Shown here in pieces: positions 1 through 6,579 of a stretch of 14,779 bases of DNA. The notes under the pieces are model-generated. The model did not search any database. It was not told the origin of the DNA and saw only the letters and a list, made by a program, of their open reading frames with translations. Numbering within the stretch: position 1 is the first letter of the stretch; every line of letters starts with the position of its first letter. The stretch comes from Actinomycetales bacterium (lineage in GTDB: Bacteria; Actinomycetota; Actinomycetes; Actinomycetales; Cellulomonadaceae), in contig JAAZAC010000101.1 in NCBI GenBank assembly GCA_012514545.1, forward strand, positions 1 to 14,779, in the 5' to 3' direction. A program made the translations under genes and the position numbers.

Positions 1-426
1 AGCCGGAACGAGGGGGTCGGCGTCGTCGTGTGGAGCCCGCTGCGCGGCGGCTGGCTCACCGGCAAGCACCGCCGCGAGCAGGCGGCGGAGGGCTCCCGCG
101 TCGCGCACGCGGACGCGTGGTCGTGGACGGAGCGCTGGGACAACTACGCGCACGAGCGCACCTGGCGCGTCCTCGACGCGCTGCGCGCCGTCGCCGACGA
201 CGTCGGCCGCACCCCCGCGCAGGTCGCGCTGGCCTGGCTGCTGACGCGCCCGGGCGTCACCGCGCCCATCCTCGGCGCCCGCACCCTCGCGCAGCTCGAG
301 GAGAACCTCGGCGCGATCGGCTGGGAGCTGGACCCGGAGCACGCCGCCCGGCTCGACGAGGCGAGCGCCGTCCCGGCCCCGTACCCGTACCGGATGATCG
401 CGGACCTGCAGCCGGTCGGTCGGTAG
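1..426 (+). CDS. Aldo/keto reductase, C-terminal part (5' end outside window)
   Basis: The frame is open from base 1 and ends at TAG 424-426, giving 141 visible residues. It matches the C-terminal half of the NAD(P)H-dependent aldo/keto reductase (TIM-barrel) superfamily. Visible hallmarks are the strand-and-loop VVVWSPLRGGWLTGK near the start, the helix RTPAQVALAWLLTRPGVTAP, and the cofactor-binding stretch PILGARTLAQLEENLGA that contacts the NADP phosphate in the family. The end APYPYRMIADLQPVGR is typical of the larger, oxidoreductase-like AKRs. The catalytic Asp-Tyr-Lys-His residues lie upstream of the window and cannot be checked. The substrate cannot be inferred. The GTG at 28 is internal to the gene, not its start. 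A strong hairpin begins 11 bases after the stop codon. Confidence 0.93.
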   Translation, partial: SRNEGVGVVVWSPLRGGWLTGKHRREQAAEGSRVAHADAWSWTERWDNYAHERTWRVLDALRAVADDVGRTPAQVALAWLLTRPGVTAPILGARTLAQLEENLGAIGWELDPEHAARLDEASAVPAPYPYRMIADLQPVGR

Positions 427-436
427 CGCGCCCGCG

Positions 437-474
437 CCGCTCTGCCGTGGGCGTATCCGCCCGCGGCAGAGCGG
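437..474. terminator. 17-bp stem-loop after the reductase gene; may also hold the clpP operator
   Basis: Arms at 437-453 and 458-474 pair over 17 bp with one G-T mismatch and the four-base loop TATC. It starts 11 bases after the reductase stop codon, which fits a terminator, but no T-run follows. GC-rich hairpins without a U tract are common in actinobacteria. The right arm also contains GGCAGAG, part of a motif shared with the promoter of the neighbouring regulator gene, so the same bases may serve as a protein-binding site. Terminator role: moderate confidence. Confidence 0.55.
455..471 (+). promoter_or_regulatory. PopR/ClgR-like operator candidate upstream of clpP
   Basis: The sequence ATCCGCC-CGC-GGCAGAG matches 11 of 14 fixed positions of the Streptomyces PopR box as I recall it (TTCTGCC-N3-GGCAGAA). 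A related site, sharing CGCC-N3-GGCAGA, lies at 1805-1824 upstream of the convergent XRE regulator gene. The site is 64 bases upstream of the clpP start, a position that suits an activator. It overlaps the stem-loop at 437-474, so part of its symmetry is explained by that hairpin. I saw no convincing -10 box between the site and clpP. Confidence 0.45.
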
Positions 475-534
475 GGGCCGACGGCGCGGGCCGGCGTGCG
501 AGCGTGGGCGGGACAGCACAGAAGGAGGGTTCCC

Positions 535-1176
535 ATGAGCGTCCCGTCCGCCGCGGCGACCGGCGCCGTGCTGCGCGCCGACGCGCCCCCGCTCGCACCG
601 TTCGACGACCAGCTCGCCGCCCGCCTGCTCCACCAGCGGATCATCGTGCTGGGCCAGGAGGTCGACGACCCCGTCGCGAACCGGATCTGCGCCCAGCTGC
701 TCCTGCTGTCCGCGGAGGACCCGCGCGCCGACATCGCCCTCTACATCAACTCGCCGGGCGGCTCGATCTCGGCCGCGCTCGCGATCTACGACACGATGCG
801 GCTCGTCCCCAACGACGTGTCCACCCTCGCGATGGGCCTCGCCGCGAGCGCGGGCCAGTTCCTGCTCTCGGCCGGCACGCCGGGCAAGCGGTTCGCGCTC
901 CAGCACGCGCGGATCCTCATGCACCAGCCCGCGGGCGGCATCGGGGGCACGGCGATCGACGTCGCGATCCAGGCGGAGAACCTGCGCCACACCAAGCGGA
1001 CGATGCAGGCGCTCATCGCCGAGCACACCGGCCAGCCGGTCGAGCGCATCGAGCGCGACTCGGACCGCGACCGGTGGTTCACCGCGGAGGAGGCGCGGGA
1101 GTACGGGTTCGTCGACCGGGTCGTGGCGCGCCTCGACGACGTCCGGCCCGACGCCGGCCGCCCCGTCGGCCTCTGA
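535..1176 (+). CDS. clpP: ATP-dependent Clp protease proteolytic subunit (ClpP paralogue)
   Basis: This is a 213-residue cytoplasmic serine peptidase of family S14. It would form the barrel that degrades proteins fed in by ClpX or ClpC. The catalytic triad is intact by alignment with E. coli ClpP: Ser105 in GLAASAGQF, His130 in ILMHQP and Asp179 in ERDSDRDRW. The oxyanion and strand motif YINSPGGSI is at 70-78. The start is ATG 535 because GAAGGAGGG at 521-529 precedes it at ideal spacing; the GTG or ATG codons further upstream lie in the hairpin region. Only one clpP is present here, whereas actinobacteria usually carry paired clpP1-clpP2 (and Streptomyces also clpP3-clpP4). The convergent regulator next door resembles ClgR/PopR, so this is probably a conditionally expressed extra ClpP, or one half of a hetero-oligomer whose partner is elsewhere. 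It ends at TGA 1174-1176, 53 bases from the regulator stop. Confidence 0.93.
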   Translation: MSVPSAAATGAVLRADAPPLAPFDDQLAARLLHQRIIVLGQEVDDPVANRICAQLLLLSAEDPRADIALYINSPGGSISAALAIYDTMRLVPNDVSTLAMGLAASAGQFLLSAGTPGKRFALQHARILMHQPAGGIGGTAIDVAIQAENLRHTKRTMQALIAEHTGQPVERIERDSDRDRWFTAEEAREYGFVDRVVARLDDVRPDAGRPVGL

Positions 1177-1189
1177 CCGTCGCCCGGGG

Positions 1190-1236
1190 GTCGCCCAGGC
1201 GTCGCCCAGGCGTCAGGCGGCCTCGGGCGTCAGGCG
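1190..1236. repeat. Two 11-bp direct repeats in the clpP/regulator convergent gap
   Basis: GTCGCCCAGGC occurs back to back at 1190-1200 and 1201-1211. GGCGTCAGGCG occurs at 1209-1219 and 1226-1236, and its second copy contains the regulator's stop codon and its last two codons. No clear terminator hairpin with a U tract is visible in this gap. The repeats look like local slippage duplications. Confidence 0.7.
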
Positions 1237-1760
1237 ACGCAGAGGTAGGCCTCGCACAGCGCGGCCGTCGGCGCGTCCGGCGCCGGCGTCGCGGGCGGGG
1301 CCGCGGGGTGCTCGGGTCGGGAGTCCAGCCGCCGCACCGCGGCGAGCGCGCGCGGGTCGACGGCGCGGGCCCGCGGGCCGGCCGCCGGGGTCCGCGCCTC
1401 GGCGGCGAGCAGCTCCGCGGCGACCTCGGTGAGCAGGTCGACGAGGCGGATGCCGAGCGCCCGGCACACCGCGACGAGGACCTCCGACGACGGCTCCTTG
1501 CGCCCGCGCTCGATCTCCGACAGGTAGGCCACGGAGATCCGGGCCTCCGCGGCGACGTCGGCCAGCGTGCGCCGCTGGGCGGCCCGGCGCCGGCGGAACG
1601 CGGCGCCGACGAGGCGGCGCAGGAGGGGCTCCGGCCCCCGTGCGGGCGCGCGCCCCGGGGGCACGGCCCGGGCCGGGACGCCCCGCGACGGCGCCCCCCG
1701 CGGCGGCGTGCGCACCGGGCGCGGGGCGGGGGACAGCGAGGTGGTGGAGCCCGACGTCAT
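1230..1760 (-). CDS. XRE-family regulator of the ClgR/PopR type (likely clp gene activator)
   Basis: This 176-residue protein has a Pro/Arg-rich N-terminal tail (1-45), a Cro/C1-type helix-turn-helix at about 46-110, and a variable C-terminal region. The core TLADVAAEARISVAYLSEIE followed by RGRKEPSSEVL is characteristic of the actinobacterial ClgR and PopR regulators, which activate clp protease genes and are themselves Clp substrates. The last residues are CEAYLCVA. A C-terminal Ala pair is needed for degradation of Streptomyces PopR as I recall, so the Val-Ala end could be a degron. I chose ATG 1758-1760 because a -10-like TAGCGT (1773-1768 on the minus strand) lies seven bases before it, suggesting a leaderless mRNA; there is no well-spaced Shine-Dalgarno. 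A later start within the low-complexity tail is possible. It is convergent with clpP. PopR and ClgR cannot be told apart from sequence alone. Confidence 0.87.
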   Translation of the reverse strand: MTSGSTTSLSPAPRPVRTPPRGAPSRGVPARAVPPGRAPARGPEPLLRRLVGAAFRRRRAAQRRTLADVAAEARISVAYLSEIERGRKEPSSEVLVAVCRALGIRLVDLLTEVAAELLAAEARTPAAGPRARAVDPRALAAVRRLDSRPEHPAAPPATPAPDAPTAALCEAYLCVA

Positions 1761-1804
1761 CCTTCGGACGCTAACAGCGCGACCCGACACCGAGGAGGGT
1801 TCCG

Positions 1805-1824
1805 CCTTCTGCCCTCGGCGAAGG
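1805..1824 (-). promoter_or_regulatory. ClgR/PopR-type operator candidate upstream of the XRE regulator
   Basis: On the minus strand the site reads CCTTCGCCGAGGGCAGAAGG. It contains the core CGC-Y-N-A-N-R-GC of the Corynebacterium ClgR consensus as I remember it, and the plus strand gives TTCTGCC-N3-GGC of the PopR box. It shares CGCC-N3-GGCAGA with the site upstream of clpP. It lies 45-64 bases before the ATG of the regulator, just upstream of where the -35 would be, which suits autoactivation. Confidence 0.5.
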
Positions 1825-1866
1825 CGTCCGCCGCACGGGGGCGAGGCGGCCGACCGACCCGGCGGG

Positions 1867-2088
1867 TCAGGCCGGCCCGGCGAGCCCCGCCGGCCACTCC
1901 ACGCCGCAGCCGTGGCAGCGCAGGGCCTCCTGCGGCCGCCCCAGCGGGACCACCGGCACCCAGAAGAGGTGGAACCACGTGCGCACCTCGAGGTGGTCGT
2001 AGGGGCGGTCGACACCGCAGAGCGGGCAGCGGAACGTGCCCGTGTCCAGCAGCCGCCGCCGCAGCCGGGTGCCGAAGAAGAGGATCAC
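1867..2088 (-). CDS. Small zinc-ribbon protein
   Basis: This is a 73-residue protein with two CxxC knuckles, Cys21-Cys24 (RCPLCG) and Cys58-Cys61 (RCHGCG). Between them is a hydrophobic aromatic stretch, WFHLFWVPVVPLG at 38-50. This arrangement is that of the short zinc-ribbon family in which CPxCG, a WFxLFxxPxxPLG segment and a second CxxCG occur in order; its role is unknown. The only possible start in this frame after the upstream stop is GTG 2086-2088, with GGGAGG directly abutting it, an unusually short spacing. The gene begins 70 bases downstream of the large membrane protein gene on the same strand and may be co-transcribed with it. Confidence 0.75.
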   Translation of the reverse strand: MILFFGTRLRRRLLDTGTFRCPLCGVDRPYDHLEVRTWFHLFWVPVVPLGRPQEALRCHGCGVEWPAGLAGPA

Positions 2089-2157
2089 CCTCCCACCGTG
2101 GCACGCCCGCGCCGCGATCTCCCACGGGACCGGGCCCGGACGGGTGAAGCCCGCCGG

Positions 2158-4698
2158 CTACAGCTCGCCCGTGCGCTGGAGCGCGCGCATCGCGAACCAG
2201 CCCACCGGGATGCGGGCCCAGAAGGTGACCAGGCGGAACAGCAGCACGATCGGCGTCGCGAGCGGGAGGGCGATCTTCGTCGTCGTGGTGAGGGTCGTGA
2301 CGAGGGACAGCTCGACCGCGCCGAGGCCGCCGGGCACGGGCGCGAGCGAGCCGACCGCGTTGCCGAGCAGGTAGACGATCGCGAGGTCGATGAGGGAGAC
2401 CCGGTCCGCCTGCCCGAACGCGGCGAGCGTCGCCCAGAACGCGCCGAGGTAGCCGAGCGTCATGAGCATGCTGCCGCTGACGGCGACCGCGAACCGGCGC
2501 GGCTGGCCGATGAGCTGGACGAGCCGGGGCCACGTCGTCTGCCACACCGGCACGACCTTGCGGCGCGCCCACGCGCGGACCCCCGGCACGAGCATCGCCA
2601 CCGCCACGACGACGGCGACGACGACCAGACCCAGGAGGATCGCGCGCGACGGGAGCTGCTCCCCGATGGGCACGTCGCCGGGGCTGAGGATCGACAGCAC
2701 GAGGAGCAGCAGGATCGTCGTGATGAACTGCGCGAGCTGGACGAGGCCCACGGACGCGACCGCGAGCGCGTTGGACACCCCCCGCCGGGTCAGCATGCGC
2801 AGGTTGAGGGCGGCCGGGCCGACGCCGGCGGGCGCCGCGAGCGAGACGTAGGAGGCCGCGGCCTGGACCATCGTGGTCCGCCACAGGGGGAGCCGGGTGG
2901 GCGAGAAGGCGATCATCGTGATCGCCGGCCCGACGAACGTCAGCAGCGCGAGCCCGAACGCCGCGAGCGCCCACCACGGGGACGCGCGCCGCAGGGTCTC
3001 GAGCATCTCCTCGAGGTTGAGCGAGGTGATGACGGCGAACGCCGCCACGATGCCGAGGACGAGCATGACGATCGTGCGCGCGCCGAACCGCACCACGCGC
3101 TCGGGCTCCACCACCGCCTGCGGCAGGCGGGCGAGCAGCGCCTCGCGCAGCTCGCCCATGACGTGCCGGTTGCGCCGCGCCTCCTCGCGCGTCGCCCGCG
3201 GGAAGGCGATGGGCTGCAGGAGGGGGCCGATCGTCGCGAGGTCCTTGGGGATCGTGCGCACGGCCGACGCCACCGCGCGGTCGGGGCCGACCTTGAGCGC
3301 GAGCACCGTGAGCATCGTGGCGACGTCCATCCGGCGGGCCAGCTCCGCCGACGCGACGTCGCCCGACTCCCAGCCCGTGAGCAGCACGACCGGCGCGCCG
3401 GGCGTGCGGGCGCGCGCGGACGGCGCGTCCTCCGGGCAGCTCTCCGCGTCGGGGTTGACGAGCACGACGTCGGACGTGATCGCGCGGTGCGCCAGCCCCG
3501 CGCCGTGCGCGATGGCGAGCTGCTCCCAGATGGCGTCGAGCACGGCGTCGGTCACCGCCTCCGGCGGGACGTCGCGCAGGGGCACCGCGCCGCGCGCGTG
3601 CTCCTGGATGAGGATCATCGAGTCCTCGGCCTCCGCGATGCCGAGGAGCCGCGGCGTGCAGACGCCCGCCGACCAGGCCGCGTAGGACAGCAGGGCCGCG
3701 CGCTCGGCGGCCTGGCGCAGGGAGACGACGGCGCGCCCCTCGATCCCCCGCAGCCGCATGGACCGCCAGAACCGGGTGAGGACGCCGACCACCTGCCGGT
3801 CGCCGTCGAGCACGACGACGTCGAGCCGCTCGCCGTCGACGGTCGTCATCGCGTAGACGCGGTTGTCCCCGATGCGGGTGATGGCGACGGCGGCGAGGTC
3901 GGTGGCGAGCTCGGCGGTGTCGTTGCCCTCGACGCCGATGTCGTGCACGCGCACGAGCCGGCGCGGCGCGAACCCCGCGCGCCGGATGCCGTCGACGAGC
4001 GCCGCCCCGTACGCGCGCTCCGACGTCACGCCGAACGCGTACCGCAGCGTCAGCCCGCTCGCCCGGCCGATGAGCACCGAGAGCAGCGCGGCGGGCAGCG
4101 TGAGCAGGCCGGTGATGACGGCGACGCCCAGCACCACCCACAGGAAGTTCCACGACCAGCCCACGGTGCGCCGTCGGCCGCGGGTGCCCGACGCGGTGAG
4201 GAGCGCGGCCACGGCGGTGAGCATGGTCGGGACGGTGACCACCCACTCGCCGTCGACCCACGTGGAGAACTCGTTGCGCAGCGCCGGGATGCCGCGGTTC
4301 TGGATGAGCCACGCCGCCGCGAGCGCCCCGAGCCCGCCGACGACGGCCCCTGCCACGGCCTCGAACGCCTGCCGGAAGAGCCGGCGCAGCACGAGCTCGA
4401 GGAGCACCGCGATCGGCGCGAGCACGGTGATGATCCACTCGAGGACCGCCACGGGCACGATGACGAGCCCCCGGACGATCTCGGCCGCGTCCTGCACGTC
4501 CTCGGCCAGCCCGCGCGTGGTGCCGTGCGCGTAGACGGCGAGCACGACGACGAGCGCGATGCCCAGCAGCGCCGCGATCGCCCCGACGAGGTCCGCGGGG
4601 TGGTGGACGCGCGCCGCCGGCGTGTCGACGATGCGGACGCCGTGGTCGGCGGGGGCGCGACTGCGGAGGCGCAGTCGCTCCGCAGGCGGGCTGGACAT
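2158..4698 (-). CDS. Large membrane protein: TM segments, degenerate kinase-like domain, LPG-synthase-type flippase domain
   Basis: This 846-residue membrane protein has three parts. Residues about 35-215 hold several hydrophobic segments (around 38-57, 77-105, 112-131, 155-170 and 183-210). Residues about 240-530 are soluble and resemble the RIO/aminoglycoside phosphotransferase fold found in related actinobacterial proteins. Residues about 540-840 form the multi-spanning UPF0104/LPG_synthase_TM domain (lipid flippase half of MprF), with motifs SLAAPAGVGPAALNLRML near 619-636 and PVPGGLGAVE at 788-797. The kinase-like part is degenerate: HRD reads HRA (404-406), the catalytic-loop Asn is replaced by Val, and the DFG position reads TGW (441-443). 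There is no lysyltransferase (GNAT-like) domain, so it is not a full MprF; lipid or glycan-lipid translocation is the likely role. The start is ATG 4696-4698: a -10-like TAGACT (4711-4706) ends seven bases before it and no Shine-Dalgarno is seen, so the mRNA may be leaderless. Confidence 0.85.
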   Translation of the reverse strand: MSSPPAERLRLRSRAPADHGVRIVDTPAARVHHPADLVGAIAALLGIALVVVLAVYAHGTTRGLAEDVQDAAEIVRGLVIVPVAVLEWIITVLAPIAVLLELVLRRLFRQAFEAVAGAVVGGLGALAAAWLIQNRGIPALRNEFSTWVDGEWVVTVPTMLTAVAALLTASGTRGRRRTVGWSWNFLWVVLGVAVITGLLTLPAALLSVLIGRASGLTLRYAFGVTSERAYGAALVDGIRRAGFAPRRLVRVHDIGVEGNDTAELATDLAAVAITRIGDNRVYAMTTVDGERLDVVVLDGDRQVVGVLTRFWRSMRLRGIEGRAVVSLRQAAERAALLSYAAWSAGVCTPRLLGIAEAEDSMILIQEHARGAVPLRDVPPEAVTDAVLDAIWEQLAIAHGAGLAHRAITSDVVLVNPDAESCPEDAPSARARTPGAPVVLLTGWESGDVASAELARRMDVATMLTVLALKVGPDRAVASAVRTIPKDLATIGPLLQPIAFPRATREEARRNRHVMGELREALLARLPQAVVEPERVVRFGARTIVMLVLGIVAAFAVITSLNLEEMLETLRRASPWWALAAFGLALLTFVGPAITMIAFSPTRLPLWRTTMVQAAASYVSLAAPAGVGPAALNLRMLTRRGVSNALAVASVGLVQLAQFITTILLLLVLSILSPGDVPIGEQLPSRAILLGLVVVAVVVAVAMLVPGVRAWARRKVVPVWQTTWPRLVQLIGQPRRFAVAVSGSMLMTLGYLGAFWATLAAFGQADRVSLIDLAIVYLLGNAVGSLAPVPGGLGAVELSLVTTLTTTTKIALPLATPIVLLFRLVTFWARIPVGWFAMRALQRTGEL

Positions 4699-4705
4699 GG
4701 TGGCG

Positions 4706-4711
4706 AGTCTA
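4706..4711 (-). promoter_or_regulatory. -10-like TAGACT for the large membrane protein (leaderless start)
   Basis: On the minus strand TAGACT ends seven bases before the ATG, which would place transcription initiation at or next to the start codon. No good -35 hexamer is visible at 16-18 bases spacing, so this is a weak prediction. Confidence 0.35.
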
Positions 4712-4816
4712 GGACCGGGTGGAGTTCGGCCGACGGCGTTGACGGCCCGCGGGCGGCGCAGGACGCTGGGTCGATCCCGCGGGCGCGCCGCGCCCGCGGC
4801 CGCGAAGGAGCGGACC

Positions 4817-5050
4817 ATGACCGAGCGGATGCAGCGGCTGCTGGCCCAGGCCGACGGCGCGGACCCGGTCGCGGCGCTCGCCGCCGTCGCGGCGCTGCGC
4901 GTGGAGCTCGAGCGGCGGGAGGCCGTGCTGGTGCGGCGCGCGCGGGTGCGCGGCGCGTCGTGGGCGGCGATCGCCTCGGTGCTCGGGGTCTCCCGGCAGG
5001 CGCTGCACCGCAAGCACGGCGGCGGCTGGCGCGACCGGCAGCCGGCCTGA
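4817..5050 (+). CDS. Small helix-turn-helix protein
   Basis: This 77-residue protein has an N-terminal helical region (MTERMQRLLAQADGADPVAALAAVAALR) and a C-terminal helix-turn-helix, RGASWAAIASVLGVSRQALH at 45-64. Short proteins of this layout are common in actinobacteria and are of unknown function; DNA binding is inferred from the motif. The start is ATG 4817, preceded by GAAGGAG at 4804-4810 with good spacing. It is divergent from the large membrane protein (118-base gap) and convergent with the diguanylate cyclase gene (34-base gap). No partner or target is evident. Confidence 0.83.
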   Translation: MTERMQRLLAQADGADPVAALAAVAALRVELERREAVLVRRARVRGASWAAIASVLGVSRQALHRKHGGGWRDRQPA

Positions 5051-5084
5051 GCGGCGTCCCGGGATCGCTGGCGCCCGGGCGCGT

Positions 5085-6476
5085 TCAGCGCCGGCGGTGC
5101 GCCTTCGTGGCGTACATCCGCTGGTCCGCGGCCGCGAGGAGCCGGTCGAGCGGCATGCGCGGGTCGGCGGACATCGCGTAGCCGACGCTCGCGCCCACGG
5201 TGACCGTGCCGCCCGGCAGCGTGATCGGCTGCTCGATCGCGTTGACGAGCCGCCCGACGACGACGCTCACCTCCTGCTCGTCGTGCACCTCGGTGAGCAG
5301 GACGCCGAACTCGTCGCCGCCGAGCCGGCCGAGGTGGTCGTGCGCGCGCAGGGACGCGGCGAGGCGCCGCGCGACGACGACGAGGACGTCGTCGCCGGCC
5401 TGGTGGCCGAGGCGGTCGTTGACGTCCTTGAAGTGGTCGAGGTCGACGAAGAGCACGGCGACCGCCGCGCCCGGCCCGGCCTGCGGGAGCGAGGCGGACA
5501 TGCGCCGCAGCAGCTCGCCGCGGTTGGGCAGGCCGGTGAGGTCGTCGTGCGACGCCGCGTGCGCGAGGGCGCGCTGGGCGTTGAGGCGCTCGCTGACGTC
5601 CCGCTGCTGCACGACCATGCCCTCCACGAGGGAGTCCGAGAGCAGGTTGTGGAACGTCCACTCGTACCAGCGGCGCTCGAGGCTCGCGTGCACGACGAGC
5701 ACGTCCATGCTCGAGCGCGCGTCCGCGCCGCGCTGCATGAGCTCCGACAGCCGCGCGGCCACGGCCGGCCGGTGCTCGGCGTCGACGATGTCGAGGAGCG
5801 GGCGGCCGAGCAGGTCGGCGGGCCGGTAGCCCATCGCGCGCTCCGCGGCCGGGCTGACGTAGGTGAGGATCCCGCCGCCGTTGCTCACGGTGAGCACGTC
5901 GGTCGAGCTCTCCATGAGGGCGCGCAGGCGCGCCTCGGCGCGGGCCAGCGCGTGCGCGTACCCGGCCTGGTCGGCGGCGTGCCGCGCGACGACGAGCAGC
6001 ACGGCCCAGGCGAGGACGAGCAGCGCGCCCGCGCCCACGTGGCTGTGGTCCGGCGCGAGGACGGACCCGAGCAGCTCGGTCCGCACCCCCGCCTCGCCGA
6101 GGGCGGTGAGCGCCGTCGCGGTGATCCCTGCGACGACGGCGAGGCGCCGCCCCGCGCGCTGGACGAGCGGCACCGCGGCGAGCGTGACACCGGCGGGCAC
6201 GAGCATCGTCCAGCCGGCGTTCCAGAACAGCGCGGTCACGGCCGCCGCGGCCAGCACGAGCCGCAGGCCGTGCCGCTCCTCGAGCCGGCCCGAGCCGAGC
6301 GACGGCTGGCTCCTGTCGCCGGCGATGAGCACCGCGAGCGGCACGAGCAGCGCGACGACGACCGGGTCGCCGAGCACCAGCCCGCGGGGCTGCAGCCACA
6401 GGAGCGCGGGCAGCGCGATGCCGAACGCCACCACCGCGACGAGGGTGGTGCGCAGGTTGCTCCCGGATCTGGGCAC
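5085..6476 (-). CDS. Membrane PAS-GGDEF diguanylate cyclase
   Basis: This is a 463-residue protein that would make cyclic di-GMP from two GTP. Residues 1-165 contain about five to six membrane segments with no recognised sensor signature. A short coiled linker follows (168-188), then a PAS domain at about 182-300 (MESSTDVLTVSNGGGILTYV, later YEWTFHNLL and QRDVSER), then a GGDEF domain at about 303-462. The domain entry HDDLTGLPNR, the metal-binding LFVDLDHFKDVND, the active-site GGDEF (386-390) and the inhibitory-site RxxD (Arg377-Asp380, five residues before GGDEF) are all intact, so it should be catalytically active with product feedback. The end, AADQRMYATKAHRR, is the usual GGDEF C-terminus. 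The GTG start at 6474-6476 has GGAG about eight bases upstream. No EAL domain is fused. The CPBP gene lies 103 bases upstream on the same strand. Confidence 0.92.
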   Translation of the reverse strand: MPRSGSNLRTTLVAVVAFGIALPALLWLQPRGLVLGDPVVVALLVPLAVLIAGDRSQPSLGSGRLEERHGLRLVLAAAAVTALFWNAGWTMLVPAGVTLAAVPLVQRAGRRLAVVAGITATALTALGEAGVRTELLGSVLAPDHSHVGAGALLVLAWAVLLVVARHAADQAGYAHALARAEARLRALMESSTDVLTVSNGGGILTYVSPAAERAMGYRPADLLGRPLLDIVDAEHRPAVAARLSELMQRGADARSSMDVLVVHASLERRWYEWTFHNLLSDSLVEGMVVQQRDVSERLNAQRALAHAASHDDLTGLPNRGELLRRMSASLPQAGPGAAVAVLFVDLDHFKDVNDRLGHQAGDDVLVVVARRLAASLRAHDHLGRLGGDEFGVLLTEVHDEQEVSVVVGRLVNAIEQPITLPGGTVTVGASVGYAMSADPRMPLDRLLAAADQRMYATKAHRRR

Positions 6477-6579
6477 GTCACGCTCCGTCGTCGCGGGCCC
6501 GGCGGTGCCGGTCCTCTCGGTAGTGATCGGCGCGCGGGGCCCGCGGGATGAGCCCGAGGCGTCCCCGACGCGCGGCGGG

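Noticed and set aside
2158..4698. Full MprF lysyl-phosphatidylglycerol synthase
   Set aside because: Only the flippase-type membrane domain is present. The aminoacyl-transferase domain of MprF is missing, and the centre is kinase-like instead.
4738..4766. TTGACG as a -35 for the small helix-turn-helix gene at 4817
   Set aside because: The hexamer 17 bases downstream, GACGCT, does not resemble a -10, so I did not list it as a promoter.
1567..5181. Very long open frame on the plus strand opposite the large membrane protein
   Set aside because: It is Arg/Asp/Glu/His-rich low complexity, as expected from the antisense of GC-rich codons. The minus-strand frame has recognisable domains and membrane segments.
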